DNA of 64,000 nt, taken from positions 22,196,001 to 22,260,000 of the forward strand of contig CATNEN010000038.1 of assembly GCA_950097015.1 (NCBI GenBank), read 5' to 3'. Positions 47,369-59,668 of the stretch are shown here, piece by piece. Numbering within the stretch: position 1 is the first letter of the stretch; every line of letters starts with the position of its first letter. The notes under the pieces were generated by a model that was given only the letters and a program-made list of their open reading frames with translations, did not search any database and was not told the DNA's origin. This stretch comes from Macrostomum hystrix (Eukaryota > Platyhelminthes > Macrostomidae). Made by a program: the position numbers and the translations under genes.

Positions 47369-47859
47369 GGCCTTGGCCAGTTTGAGAATTTCAAAATCAG
47401 TGAAAAGTTGAGCTTCTGAAATGAACCCAGAAATTATAGCGGATTCGCTATGGCGTCCTATTTGAATGAATCGGCACCTGCGATATGATTTGATGATCCA
47501 GAGAGTAGCACTGTTCACAGCAAATCTAATAAAAGGCACAATCTGCTTTATGTCGAAGCTTGGACCAAGTTGTGTTGCTGCCAGTTCATTTGTCTGCACT
47601 TGTTCTTTCTTGTTCTTTCTTTTTCTTGCTCGATAATATAGCTTTTTCAATCCTTTTTGGTTCTTTCTGCGTTCAAATTGGTGCGTGGCTGTCAGCAGTA
47701 TGACGTGGCAGCGGTGTCGGGATGTACCATAGAAGACAGAATCAATTCGGTAAAAACTGCGAGCACTTTAGGTCACATGGGGGAGGCATAGCCGAGACGA
47801 AGAATTGCGCAGAGGGGATGATACGCTAAGGGTCGGTCAGTTAGGCAAGCAGAAAGTGT

Positions 47860-48970
47860 TATCTACGATAGATTTTTACTATCGGATTAAAACCCTTGCA
47901 ACAGACTGACAGATGCACGACATGTATACGATGAGTGCATAAAAATAAACGTGAATGACCAATACGGCTAACAATTTGGTGACTTGTGGTACCACTTCTT
48001 AACGTCTCGGTGAATTTCGTGTTGTAAGGGTCAGTCATGACATCAGTTGCTTTTGATCCAGCACCACATTTTTGCACCAGCCGGATTATCGAAGCTTTCA
48101 AAGAAATGTTGCCTCCATTTGCACTGCTTCAGTGTTAGGATGCCAATAACGCACGCTTCTATTTCGTAAACTTCGTGGACACGGATTATGTCTACGTCTT
48201 CTGGCACATTATTATTATTATTATTATTGAAATGCACACGCCGTTTCGGGCAGGCTTTTTTGATTATTTAATGTTGGTTTCACCTTCATGCGAAACCCAA
48301 GATATGTCCACTGCTGCACGGATTCAACCAGTTGACCATGTAAAAACATTCTATGTGCTGCCCTTGAGTGGAGATTGCAGCTCAGAAGCTTTGTCTTCTC
48401 AGTGTTTATTTCTAATTTCTGAATATTGCTAAAATCTGCTACTTTGTGGTGGTTATCTTGTAATTCTGTCAGGTCTTCACCAAAAATGACCAAACCGTCA
48501 CAATCAAGAAGGTTTTTTAAAATACTTCTTCATTCAATATGGAGGTATGGCTTTGAAATGAGTTTTTTAGAATTGTGCTTAGCGGGTCGATGTATAGGGA
48601 GAATAGCAGTGGAGATAGGGGGCATCCTTGTCTGACGCCATTAGTGATTCGACACGCCTCAGCAGCCGTGCTTTCTGACATCTTGAGGTGAAATTTCGCG
48701 CTTGAGTACATACTTTCAATGATGCTTATTATTGCTGGGTTCACGCCCAACTGCTTTAATCGTGTGACCAGGGTTGGGTGATGAACCATGCCAAAGGTGC
48801 TTTTTAAATCAAAGAAAACTAAATGGAAAGGTTTTTTCTGTTTCTTCTTTTTATGAATTAATGTCAATAGGGTTGCGATGTGATCGGAAGTCCGGCAGCC
48901 TTTTCTGTTTCCAATTCGATATTGCAATTTCAACAATTGAAATGAGGAATGACAGATAAACAAAGCTACA
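47860..48970 (-). pseudogene. Decayed LINE reverse transcriptase, unit 2
   Basis: Copy of the 34740-35870 remnant with the same frame break and the same loss of the ADD box. The shared lesions show the element was dead before the segment duplicated. Confidence 0.8.
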
Positions 48971-49204
48971 CAAAATTATAACATGGTTAAGTAAAATAGC
49001 AGATCTTTCGTTACCCAATTTTCCGTTACCAGATGGTCAGTTTCGATCGGTACCGCCATCACCGTTAATTTTTTGGTAACGCGCCTAACCCTGATTGCAC
49101 CTTTGGGAGCTCATATCTGTTCGTAAAAACAAGTATATTAGACTTGTTTCCCCAGACAGTTTCACGCAGATGTTTTTCCCGCGGATTCTCTCCCGCCGTG
49201 GAAA

Positions 49205-50490
49205 ATCAGGAAAAGCTCGTCGGGAAAAGCTCCTGCGGAAAAACCTTGTTGTGGGAAAAGCTCCTGCGGAAAAACCTTGTTGTGGGAAAAGCTCCCGCGG
49301 GAAAACGTTGTTGTGGGAAAAGCTCACACGGGAAAACGTTGTTGTGGGAAAAGCTCGCACGGGAAAACCTTGTTGTGGGAAAAGCTCCTGCGGGAAAACG
49401 TTGTTGTGCGAAAAGCTCCCGCGGGAAAACCTTGTTGTGGGAAAAGCTCCTGCAGGAAAACCTTGTTGTGGGAAAAGCTCCCGCGGGAAAACCTTGTTGT
49501 GGGAAAAGCTCGCACGGGAAAACGTTGTTGTGGGAAAAGCTCCCGCGGGAAAGCCTTGTTGTGGGAAAAGCTCCCGCGGGAAAGCCTTGTTGTGGGAAAA
49601 GCTCGCACGAGAAAACCTAGTTGTGGGAAAAGATCCCGCGGGAAAGCCTTGTTGTGGGAAAAGCTCCCGCGGGAAAACGTTGTTGTGGGAAAAGCTCCCG
49701 CGGGAAAGCCTTGTTGTGGGAAAAGCTCCCGCGGGAAAACGTTGTTGTGGGAAAAGCTCGCACGGGAAAACGTTGTTGTGGGAAAAGCTCGCACGGGAAA
49801 ACCTTGTTGTGGGAAAAGCTCCTGCGGGAAAACGTTGTTGTGGGAAAAGCTCCCGCGGGAAAACCTAGTCGTGGGAAAAGCTCCTGCGGGAAAACCTTGT
49901 TGTGGGAAAAGCTCCTGCGGGAAAACCTTGTTGTGGGAAAAGCTCCTGCGGGAAAACCTTGTTGTGGGAAAAGCTCCCGCGGGAAAACCTAGTCGTGGGA
50001 AAAGCTCCTGCGGGAAAACCTTGTTGTGGGAAAAGCTCCTGCGGGAAAACGTTGTTGTGGGAAAAGCTCCTGCGGGAAAACCTTGTTGTGGGAAAAGCTC
50101 CTGCGGGAAAACCTTGTTGTGGGAAAAGCTCCTGCGGGAAAACGTTGTTGTGCGAAAAGCTCCCGGGGAAAACCTTGTTGTGGGAAAAGCTCCTGCGGGA
50201 AAACCTAGTCGTGGGAAAAGCTCCTGCGGGAAAACCTAGTTGTGGGAAAAGCTCCTGCGGGAAAACCTTGTTGTGGGAAAAGCTCCCGCGGGAAAACCTA
50301 GTCGTGGGAAAAGCTCCTGCGGGAAAACCTAGTTGTGCGAAAAGCTCCCGGGGAAAACCTAGTTGTGGGAAAAGCTCCTGCGGGAAAACCTAGTTGTGGG
50401 AAAAGCTCCTGCGGGAAAACCTTGTTGTGGGAAAAGCTCCCGCGGGAAAACCTAGTCGTGGGAAAAGCTCCTGCGGGAAAACCTTGTTGC
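49205..50490. repeat. 31-bp minisatellite, unit 2
   Basis: About 41 copies of the same 31-bp unit as 36186-37375, with a different arrangement of variants (CCTAGTTG, CGTTGTTG). Flanks are nearly identical between units. Confidence 0.97.
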
Positions 50491-50644
50491 TTTTAGAAGA
50501 TCTTGCTGGCCTGGAAGAGAGACGGCATCAGAAATGTGATGAAACTGTATTGCGAATTAAAGTATTTGCATAGGCCCTAATTTGTGGGAAAGACTTGTAT
50601 GGATCTAAAATACAGACATCCGATAAACTAATTGAGGTACTCAC

Positions 50645-50950
50645 TCATCATTCAGCTGGCTGGATGAGATGGCGTTGGCATCTCCAATGAGTTGCCTCAT
50701 CTGTGAAATGATAGCCTCTTGGGACTCGTTGTACATGCAATTACGCACTTGGTGCATGCTGAAGGTGCAGAAAAGTGTTCGACCAGCAGCTGATGTTGCT
50801 TGAGGTGATGCTGCTGCTGCTGCTGCTTGGCCATTGGCAGCGATAAATTCCATATTAGGGGGCCTATCTGAAGCCGCTGGCGAGCCGTGTTGACAGCCGT
50901 CAACAGTCACAATAGAATGCTCACTGCCACTGAGCAAGTCTTCTAAAAAA
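50645..50950 (-). CDS. Unassigned 306-nt exon, unit 2
   Basis: Copy of 37525-37830 with the same acceptor, donor and phases and no difference that I could see. No function recognised. Confidence 0.42.
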
Positions 50951-51093
50951 CTACAATGGAATCACCAATTGACAATAATAGCAATAAAGGTAATAATCGC
51001 GCCGAATTAAAAGCTGTCTTAGAACACTTCTTTTTTATTCCAAACAGTCCTGCTTTTATCTCTGCTGAATCTACGCAAAACATAGGGACTCTA

Positions 51094-51412
51094 GAATAGA
51101 ATAGAATAGAACTACACCTGGCAGGCTGCAAGCAGCCAGTTTTTGCCAGATGTACAGTCAAGGCACAGCCGCAGCGAGTGCGCGGCGCATCCGAGACTGT
51201 GTACGGCTGTCACAGAGTTACTGTGGGGGGTCGCCACTCCACCCTTTCTATTCCCCAGCTTGCGCTGGTACCCAATCACAGCTGGGTGAACTGGAGCAAT
51301 ACGTGGTTAAGTGCCTTGCTCAAGGACACAGATCGCCGCCCGGTCCGGGAGTCGAACCATGGACCTTTAAGTCCTGAGTCTGACGCCCTAACCACTAGGC
51401 CACGGCTCCACT
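51094..51412 (-). mobile_element. CORE-like tRNA-derived SINE (family C), full length, with empty site in unit 1
   Basis: On the minus strand the head has an A box (GTGGCCTAGTGGTTAGGGCG) and a B box (GGTTCGACTCCCGG). A body follows with CCTTGAGCAAGGCACTTAACC-type sequence, which resembles the conserved core of MIR/CORE SINEs, and it ends in (TTCTA)n. ATAGGGACTCTA stands on both sides (51082-51093 and 51413-51424). Unit 1 has this 12-mer once, at 37961-37972, and no insert. Confidence 0.9.
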
Positions 51413-51670
51413 ATAGGGACTCTATAAGTGGGCTATCGCTCTCTCTCACCCATGTGAGTGTGGATGAAATCTTTTTTCTATTCGCAGTAAATAATATACT
51501 TGTAAATCTCACCGATTAAAAAGTGCCAATCTCTGGCAGTACCAGGTCCAATCTTTTAACAGCCTGAAGCCAATTATTAAGTAATCATTAAGTAAGTAGT
51601 TCAATAGCGTTTCTTTCACTAACGAAAGAAAATGATCATTAAGTAAAGATTGCTGTTTTAAAGCTGCTTC

Positions 51671-52099
51671 TTGGATATTTCTTGGATTGGCTCATTCTTA
51701 GCTGGTGTTCCGTTGCTATTAGGCCCGGTAACTTCGGTGCTGATTGATCGATACGGATGTCGATCTGTTACAATAGCCGGGGGCCCCATATCCGGCTTGG
51801 GCTTTGTTTTAACCTTCTTTTTGCCGCGGAGCACTTTGCTGTTTATATTCTCGGCCGGATTATTGACTGGCTTAGGACTCGGCTTAGCCTTCATGCCAGC
51901 TGTTGTGGCCGTGTCCTGTTATTTCTTAGAAAGACGCGCTTTAGCCACAGGCCTAGCAATGTCCGGGTCTGGCGTTGGCACCGTTGTATTCGCCTACATC
52001 ACCCGAGCTTGCATTGAAGAGTACACGTGGCAGGGCGGCTTCTTAATAATTGGCGGCATGCTGTTGAATCTATGCGTCTGCGGTGCTGTAGGCGAATGA
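51671..52099 (+). pseudogene. SLC16-like transporter fragment, unit 2
   Basis: Copy of 38219-38647 with two amino-acid changes (T to I in the VTSVL stretch, L to P in GGLIS) and the same early stop. Confidence 0.75.
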
Positions 52100-52649
52100 A
52101 TTTATAAGCTCTGAAATTCGCTGGTCTTTGTCATTTCATTGTCATCACAATAAAATAGCAAAACTTTGAAGCTGTAAACTATCATTTCTGCAATTTGACC
52201 ATGAAACGATTGCAGCAGGTGCGAGCTCCACATCTTAAGCCAGCGATAAATTGTGTGTGATAAATAGAATACGTTCAAAGCCTATAATGTATGAGGCAGA
52301 CCCGTTTTTAATACTGTACAATTTCAAACCAAATTGCCGCCAAAAACAATTTTTTCATTCGAGTGTTTGTTTGAATTGTTACGTGTCGCCCTTCCCCTTT
52401 GTGGACGGAAAACTAAATCCCAGATTTCTTAAAACTTTGATTTCCTTAATCGTTGATTTCCTAAATCTCTGATTTCCTAAGTCTCTGATTTCTTAAGTCT
52501 CTGATTTCCTAAATCCTTGATTTCTTAAATCGCTTATGTACAGGCGTTGTTATCATTCATTTATTTACTCAATTTTTATTAATTAATTTATGTAGTTTTG
52601 ACAGCGGGGTCAGACCCGATGCATTCTCGATTCTCGATCTACAATATCG

Positions 52650-53090
52650 AAGGGCTTGGTGCAGTATTGAAGGGCTGGGTGAAGTATCGAAGGGCTGGAT
52701 GCAGTATTGTAGTGATGGGCGCAGTATTGTAGTGATGGGTGCAGTATTGTAGTGATGGGCGCAGTATTGTAGTGATGGGTGCAGTATTGTAGTGATGGGT
52801 GCAGTATTGTAGTGAGGGGTGCAGTATTGTAGTGAGGGGTGCAGTATTGTAGTGATAGGTGCAGTATTGTAGTGATGGGTGCAGTATTGTAGTGATGGGT
52901 GCAGTATTGTAGTGATGGGTGCAGTATTGTAGTGATGGGTGCAGTATTGTAGTGATGGGTGCAGTATTGTAGTGATGGGTGCAGTATTGTAGTGATGGGT
53001 GCAGTATTGTAGTGATGGGTGCAGTATTGTAGTGATGGGTGCAGTATTGTAGTGATGGGTGCAGTATTGTAGTGATGGGTGCAGTATTGA
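52650..53090. repeat. 20-bp minisatellite, boundary of units 2 and 3
   Basis: About 20 copies of GCAGTATTGTAGTGATGGGT, about half the size of the copy at 39.2 kb. Confidence 0.97.
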
Positions 53091-53179
53091 AGGGTTTGAA
53101 GCAGAGAAAGGCCCAAATTTGTAAATCTATATATTCTGGGCCGGGCGAGACACCCACCTCAGCCCGCTGACTTGGACCT

Positions 53180-53368
53180 GGCAGCCAGGTGTACATAGGC
53201 AGGTGAACATAGCCAGGTGTTCATAGCCAGGTGTACATAGCCAGGGTGTACATTGCCAGATGTACATAGCCAGGTGTACATAGCCAGGTGTACATGGCCG
53301 GGTGTACATAGCCAGGTGTACATAGCCAGGTGTACATAGCCAGGTGTACATAGCCAGGTGTACATTCA
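53180..53368. repeat. 14-bp minisatellite, unit 3
   Basis: About 13 copies of GTGTACATAGCCAG, homologous to 40070-40285. Confidence 0.92.
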
Positions 53369-54067
53369 GTGATACGAGATATTGGTAAACAACGGCATAT
53401 ACGCGGCGCACTACAGTTGCTATTGATAATCAGCAGGTGCTGTTAAGTAAGTTTGCTCACAGTTTTGCTTGGTACAGTTGAGTAGGGTGAGTGCTTTGAA
53501 TAAATTTGAATAGGGAAAACTGCACATAAAATATTATTTGCGCTACAGTCAGAAGAGTATTGTAGAGTTTTGTAGATTCCGTTTTAAATTTCTGCATTTG
53601 ATGAGGAGTGGCCCATTGAACTCATGCTTCTGGTTAGAGTGTATTTTAATATATTTATTAAGCAATACTTGAGAACAGTAATTAGAACAGTTTATGACGC
53701 ATTTTCGCATGCTTGAATGGCAGTCAGTCTGGGTGCAAAAAGCAGAGAAATTTCAGACAGAATCGTCTAAGGAAACTGGGCTTCTACGAGCTATGATATG
53801 ATAAGAACATTTTTGGGACTGTCTGCCCAGCTACTGTAATAAATTGGCTGAGGTGACAACCAGATAGACATATTTGAGTCTTGAACATATTCTGCATGAA
53901 TAATTGATCAGCCACTAGTGAGAGCAAAAACTAATGAACGAACAGTTTCTTTTATTATTGATTAATTACGATGAATTAATTCACAGAATATGAAATTCAA
54001 ATTCATCTACTCCAGCTTAATAATCAGAATTGCAAAGCTAGGCAAGAATTTCGAGCTCAAAAATCAC

Positions 54068-57000
54068 TCAAAAATGTGTACTTTGATGAATCTCTGGCTG
54101 ATCACGAAAAAGATCGCCCACAGCAACAATCTCAATGTAGTCAGTGCAGCTGTCACTGTCTGTGTCCTGCCCCTCCACAGCAGCACCAGCAGCAGCAGTC
54201 GCTGGTATGCTAACAATCAAGTAGCAGCACTCGGACTCGAAGCCGTTCGTTTTCTGAAATCAGAGCAGCCTTGAGCACTCATTCAGTTTCGGAAATGAAA
54301 CGGGAAATAAAAGCCATTGTAGCCAAGTAGCCATTGTTGCCAAGTAGCCATTGTAGCCGAGTAGCCATTGTAGCCAAGTAGCCATTGTAGCCAAGTAGCC
54401 ATTGTAGCCGAGTAGCCATTGTAGCCAAGTAGCCATTGTAGCCGAGTAGCTATTGTAGCCAAGTAGCCATTGCAGCCAAGTAGCCATTGTAGCCAAGTAG
54501 CCATTGTAGCCCAGTAGCCACTGTAGCCAAGTAGCCATTGTAGCCAAGTGGCCATTGTAGCCAAGTAGCCATTGTAGCCAAGTGGCCATTGTAGCCAAGT
54601 AGCCATTGTAGCCAAGTAGCCACTGTAGCCGAGTAGCTATTGTAGCCAAGTAGCCATTGCAGCCAAGTAGCCATTGTAGCCAAGTAGCCATTGTAGCCCA
54701 GTAGCCACTGTAGCCAAGTAGCCATTGTAGCCAAGTGGCCACTGTAGCCAAGTAGCCATTGTAGCCAAGTAGCCACTGTAGCCAAGTAGCCACTGTAGCC
54801 AAGTAGCCATTGTAGCCAAGTAGCCATCGAGATTAATGGATAAGCAACGTGGCATTTCTCGGACAGGACTGTCCCTGTTTGCTCGCTGAAGTCTAAGTGA
54901 CTCGTTGACTCACCTAATTAGCAGGATGAGACACCTCAGGTGACACTTTAGATTCCTCCTGAATGCCTGAGCTTAGGTTGAGCCCGGCTGCTGAAGGCTC
55001 AGTTGACGGCACTCGGAGCTGCAATGGAAAGATTCAGAGCCGTCAGCTGCTGAAGTGCACGATCGCCACATTTTCCTGCACTGACCTTCGAGATGAGCAG
55101 AAAGCATGCAGCGCAGACGACTGGCACAACAACCAAAACGATGATGGCTAAGACAGCAATTGTTTTCGTTGTTGCAGTCGTGAAAGTCGTGAGCCCAGCC
55201 CCAGGGCAGTCGAGTCGAGCCGTGGTGTAAACAGGTGAGCCGAAAGTCATGTTCTCAGGGAGGATCTGTGCCGCACTGCAGTTGACAAAGACTTCGCTCC
55301 TGCTCATGTCATGCTCAACACCGCTGTCGAGCGACCACGTGCTAAGGAGGCTCCTGTTGTCTGGCACCTGCAGTTTCATATAGTACAGTGAGTTGCGACC
55401 AAGTCTTTCAAGAATCATACGGAATGCAACTCACCTGTGCAAGCAGAGAGACATTTCTTTCTTTGAGTTCGCCAGCTTGAAAATTGCACGTGTGCTCAGG
55501 CATTGGGTGAGAAGCCGATGATCTGAACTGTACCGTTATTCTTGCCATGCTTTTGCAGCTTTCCAGGAACTTTATCGTTAGACTCGATGGCGGGTCTGGC
55601 GGGAATTTTGAGGTGCATTCATAAATTGCTGCTGAAGAATTTTTTATGAGGAGCAAATAGTAGAAATATTCTGGATGCTCACTCACACAGCACGTTGACT
55701 GGGGTCTGCGTCTGCACAGAGCCAAGGCTGCAAGAGTAATTTCCTGAGTGCTCAGGGAGTGCTCGAGCCACTGCTGTCTTGTGATCTTCAATGCAGGTAC
55801 CGTTCGGAAGGCATAGCTCAAGAAACCTAAGAAGCGAGCCCCATTGGCTTGAGTATGAGCACAGCATTGAGCTATTGCAGTGCAGCTCGCATCTCACAGC
55901 GAAACTCGAGTTGACGGCCACAAACTGATCCGCGGAGGCCGCTGAAAAAATTATTTTGACCAGCTTGTATGATAAACAGATAAACAAATTGCGATCGAAT
56001 GCATTTTATGTGACTGATATCTCTGTGACGAGTAAATGGTACGGATGCACTCAAAGGTATTGGAATCTAGTATCTATTATCGTTGATGTGGAGCGTGTTT
56101 ATCAACGAGTTCATGAGTTCCATGAGTCCTAGTTGATGTTCAAATTGGCTATTGGCGTTTCAATTGACTTGGCTTTTTGCCAACATGCCCGTGGACATTG
56201 TGTCAGTCGAGTTTTTGTGCTGTGGGCATTGTGTCAGTTGAGGATTTGTGCTGTGGTCATTGCGTCAGTTGAGGTTTGGTGCTGTGGTCATTGTGTCAGT
56301 TGAGGTTTTGTGCTGTGGGCATTGTGTCAGTTGAGGTTTTGTGCTGTGGCCATTGTGTCAGTTGAGGTTTTGTGCTGTGGTCATTGTGTCAGTTGAGGTT
56401 TTGTGCTGTGGTCATTGTGTCAGTTGAGGTTTTGTGCTGTGGTCATTGTGTCAGTTGAGGTTTTGTGCTGTGGTCATTGTGTCAGTTGAGGTTTTGTGCT
56501 GTGGTCATTGTGTCACAAGTGTCACTCTTTCAGCGCAATCGACATCACGAAGCACCCTCTTGGTGTCCCTGTTTCGTGGATTGAGGAGAATCGTAAGCAG
56601 TGCTCCAATGCAATCGCAGGTGCAGTTCTTCTTAATAAGCTGCTCTGCATCCATGGTGCCATTGTTGAGAGCAACCGAGAAGCTTCTCTTGCTGGGCTGC
56701 AATTCTCTGCCGAGGTTTTTGGAAGCTGCTTCACAATGCTCGTCTGTTTCCAAAATCAAGGTTATATAGCAGCGTAATTTACTTTTGACCTATTTAAAGT
56801 TATATTGTAGCTCACAAATCAATCCTTCTTTTGTTTTAGTGTTTCTACACCATTGACACCTTTGCTTATACCATTGAATATGATTATTTCTCTTAAATCC
56901 ATTATTGTGTTTGCATTCAGCTTTCGGCCTTCGTCATTGGATGAATTTCCCTTGACCAGTTTCTGCTTTATGGTTTTCATTGTTTCACTAATAGGTCCAA

Positions 57001-57319
57001 GCGACAATTTGAAGTGTAAAAATGTCCCGCTTTCAGTCCCTTATTATTCTTTAAAAGTTATAAACAAAGTAGAAAATCTGCTCACAGAGCACGGCGACTG
57101 AGGTCTGCTTGCTGACAGAGCCAAGTCTGCAAGAGTACTTTCCAGAGTGATCAGGCAGAGCTTGAGCCACTGCAGTCTTGTGTTCGGCAATGCAGGTACC
57201 GTTCGGAAGGCAGAGCTGGAGCCCGCTTGAGTTTGAGCACAGCATTGAGCTGTTGCAGTGTAGCTCGCATCTCACAGCGAAACTCGAGTTGACGGCCACA
57301 AACTGATCCGCGGAGGCCG
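54068..57319 (-). CDS. Ig-like receptor, unit 3 (3' part; the gene continues past the right edge)
   Basis: Exons identified: 57319-57086 (Ig), 55941-55687 (Ig), 55631-55435, 55367-55086, then 55018-54914 or 54253-54068. All junctions are GT-AG and in frame. The 57319-57086 exon mixes features of unit 1 exons 7 (ADQFVAVNSSFAV) and 5 (AEHKTAVAQALP, SKQTSVAVL). The next Ig exon has a 21-nt in-frame insertion (SQWGSLLRF region). Exon 8 lacks the 17-bp repeat insertion, so it shows the ancestral state (ELKERNVSLLAQ then GTGAGT). Exon 9 is six codons longer before the helix (TTATTKTIAVLAI). The tail exon has TDYIEI. Another Ig exon end (TCTGCTCACAGAGC) is visible at the right edge near 63985, upstream of a retrotransposon inserted in the intron. 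Confidence 0.7.
54311..54828. repeat. 17-bp minisatellite in receptor unit 3, last intron
   Basis: About 30 copies of GTAGCCAAGTAGCCATT with GTGGCC and GCCGAGTAGC variants. Confidence 0.96.
56190..56515. repeat. 31-bp minisatellite in a receptor unit 3 intron
   Basis: About 10 copies of a 31-bp unit (GTGCTGTGGTCATTGTGTCA plus GTTGAGGTTTT), unrelated to the GGGAAAAGCT array. It sits in the intron 57085-55942, which in unit 3 replaces the exon 6/7 intron of the other units. Bases 56515-56780 after it hold an open segment on both strands that I do not recognise. Confidence 0.93.
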
Positions 57320-58096
57320 CTGAAAAAATATTTTGACCAGCTTGTATGATAAACAGTAAAACAAATTGCGATCGAGTGCATTTTATGTGACTGAAGTCTC
57401 TGTGACGAGGTAAAGGAAGGATAGGAATCAAGTATCGATTGCTCGCACCGGCGGGACACAGTGCCTGTGAGGTATGAGTCAGTCCAGGCCCACGGGCTAT
57501 GGTCTGCGATGCCTCACACCTGCAGCCGTTTTTTGAGCAGGCTTGGCAGGAAGGAGACCTGTGCCTCCGGGTGCAGGAATCCCTCCACGCTGTACCGTCA
57601 GCTGACCCATGGGTACACGTCCCGCGAGTGTTCAAGGCTGACCCTAGGGCAGCCGGACAGAATGGGCAACAGCGCTGGATGACCCATCCAGGGCCTCCGG
57701 CCTAACTGGGTACCTCTAGCCCCGGCTGGAGGGAAAGGTGTCACCCTTTGACCTTAACAGGGTATGCGGCCAGTCCGCAGCGTTCGTGCACCTGTGCGTG
57801 ATCAGGTACCTCTGGCTACGGCTCTGAGGGAAAGGTGTCACCCTTTGACCTTAACAGGGTATGCGGCCAGTCCGCAGGCCTCGGCGCTGGCCAAATAGCG
57901 CCCTCTAATGTCCCAGTGTTGACCGTGCTGATGGACGCTTGACCAGGGAGTAGTCTGGCCTCCTACGGTTCCTCCCGGTGGTCCTGGCATCCCACCCCGG
58001 GTTGTAACTTGTCTTTTTTGGCTGCCCCCGCTCAGCTTTGGGATCGCGGCTGAGCGGGTTATTCCTGCCTGTGTCTACAGGAAGCCCCTCTCCTCA

Positions 58097-59656
58097 TTGC
58101 AGCTTCTAATGGCTTCCAGCCTTCCAACTGCTCCGGCCGAGGACACCATGGTGCCCGAGGCCATACACGCTGCGGCGCCCGGGCTAGCTGGCCCCGCGAC
58201 CGCCACAAATGCCGCGCTGCCCAACTCGCGCGATGACCGGGGCGCTAAGCGCTCCTCAACCTCTGGAGCGGCAAAGCGTCGTAGGCGCTTAATGGCCCAC
58301 GGCAAGCCGGCTCCATCGACCGAGGACCGGGCCCAGGCCAGAGGGGCCGAAGGGGCTCTGCCTAGGGCGGGGGCTGGGGCGGGGGGCCTTGCGCCTCCTG
58401 CCCAGGCTCCTGCACGGGGCGGAGCCCACGACGCCCCGAGGCCAGGGTCGCGGGCCAAGGAGGTCCCGGCGCCCATCCGGACGGCGGCTCGGCCTGAAGG
58501 AGAAGCGGAGGCAGAGGGCCCTGTGCCCACCGCCGACGCTGATCCCGAGGGTGGGGTCGCCACCGGACAGGGCCCGGGACCACATGCCACCTACGCCGCC
58601 ATCGCACGTAGGCAACCTGCCGTTGTCATCACCGGCAGAGACGGAAAAAGGCTGAGCAGCGAACAGCTCAGCAACATTTGCCGCAACATAGATGCTATGC
58701 TGTGGCAACTTCAACTGAAGGGCGAGCCCCTGGCGGTCGGCGCAAGCGCTACCAGGGAATCGTGCTTCGTCGTCTGGCCCGGCGACGCGGAATCAGGGCG
58801 GCGGCTCCTTGAGTTGCTGCCCACGCAGAGCTGGGCGGCTGGCCTCGACTTCCTCCGGGAGAACGAGCCACCAAAGACCAAGCGACACCGCATTTTCGTC
58901 CCGGCGAAAAGTGTCGTCACCAGCGCTGAGGACCTCCGCATGGGCCTCATCGCGATGAACCGGGAGCTGCCGACAGCGGGCCTGATCGTGCACCGCACGA
59001 TCCTGCGCCCCGATGGCACCGGGTTCACCGCCATTCTGGGCCTGTCCGAGCAATGGACACGCCGATACCCAGATGGCGCCAACATCTGCATTGGTCTGTG
59101 GAAGACCAAAATCTTCGCCTTCGAGGCAGATAAAACTCGAGGTCAGACCGGGCCCACCACCGTACCGGCCACTGAAGGGTCCTCGGACCCCGAGGTTGGG
59201 ACTGGGGGCAGGGCCCAGTCGTCTCGCCAAAAAAGGCCAGAGCGTGCCATCGCTGGCAGCTCTGAGCGTCGCCCCGCGCGCATTACAAAGCGCCGGGGCC
59301 TTCTCCAGCGGGCCTCCGAGGTGGTGCGAACCGCCAGGATGGCCCAGCTGCGCGCTGAGATGCGCGGTGGCCCACCGGGGCAAGCGCCGCAACCAAGGGC
59401 TACGGGGGAGGCCTCTAAGGTGCCCAGCTCCATCGAGCAGGGCCCTTCGAGCGCCCCTCCCACGGCCCAGGGTGCGGTGTCGGCACCGGTTGAGGGTGAC
59501 TCTGGGCCTGGGCTCGGGGCCGGGGGTGGGGACTGGGCGGCTGACCCCGTCGAGTTCCCGCCTCTGGCTCGGGGCCGGGGCACGGAGGAGCCCATGGCTA
59601 CCGACATCGACCCGGAGGAGGAGGACCGCCTTCTGGCTGAGTCCCCCTCCAAGTAG
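58097..59656 (+). CDS. Retrotransposon ORF1 protein (519 aa)
   Basis: The first 165 residues are Ala/Pro/Gly-rich with a basic patch (KRSSTSGAAKRRRR, 51-64) that could act in nuclear entry or RNA binding. Residues about 168-345 form a compact region (AIARRQPAVVITGRDGKRLS, ESCFVVWPGDAESGRRLLEL, PDGTGFTAILGLSEQWTRRY) like the RRM-related domain found in many ORF1 proteins of this retrotransposon group. The remainder is disordered. No CCHC knuckle is visible in this ORF. Expected role: binds element RNA in the RNP. A later Met (residue 5) is an equally possible start. Confidence 0.75.
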   Translation: MQLLMASSLPTAPAEDTMVPEAIHAAAPGLAGPATATNAALPNSRDDRGAKRSSTSGAAKRRRRLMAHGKPAPSTEDRAQARGAEGALPRAGAGAGGLAPPAQAPARGGAHDAPRPGSRAKEVPAPIRTAARPEGEAEAEGPVPTADADPEGGVATGQGPGPHATYAAIARRQPAVVITGRDGKRLSSEQLSNICRNIDAMLWQLQLKGEPLAVGASATRESCFVVWPGDAESGRRLLELLPTQSWAAGLDFLRENEPPKTKRHRIFVPAKSVVTSAEDLRMGLIAMNRELPTAGLIVHRTILRPDGTGFTAILGLSEQWTRRYPDGANICIGLWKTKIFAFEADKTRGQTGPTTVPATEGSSDPEVGTGGRAQSSRQKRPERAIAGSSERRPARITKRRGLLQRASEVVRTARMAQLRAEMRGGPPGQAPQPRATGEASKVPSSIEQGPSSAPPTAQGAVSAPVEGDSGPGLGAGGGDWAADPVEFPPLARGRGTEEPMATDIDPEEEDRLLAESPSK

Positions 59657-59668
59657 ACCTCTGTCTGC

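Noticed and set aside
47368-47650. A 94-residue N-terminal extension of the unit 2 receptor
   Set aside because: The extension is not open in unit 1 and the signal peptide begins at the internal ATG (47368), which is shared by both units.
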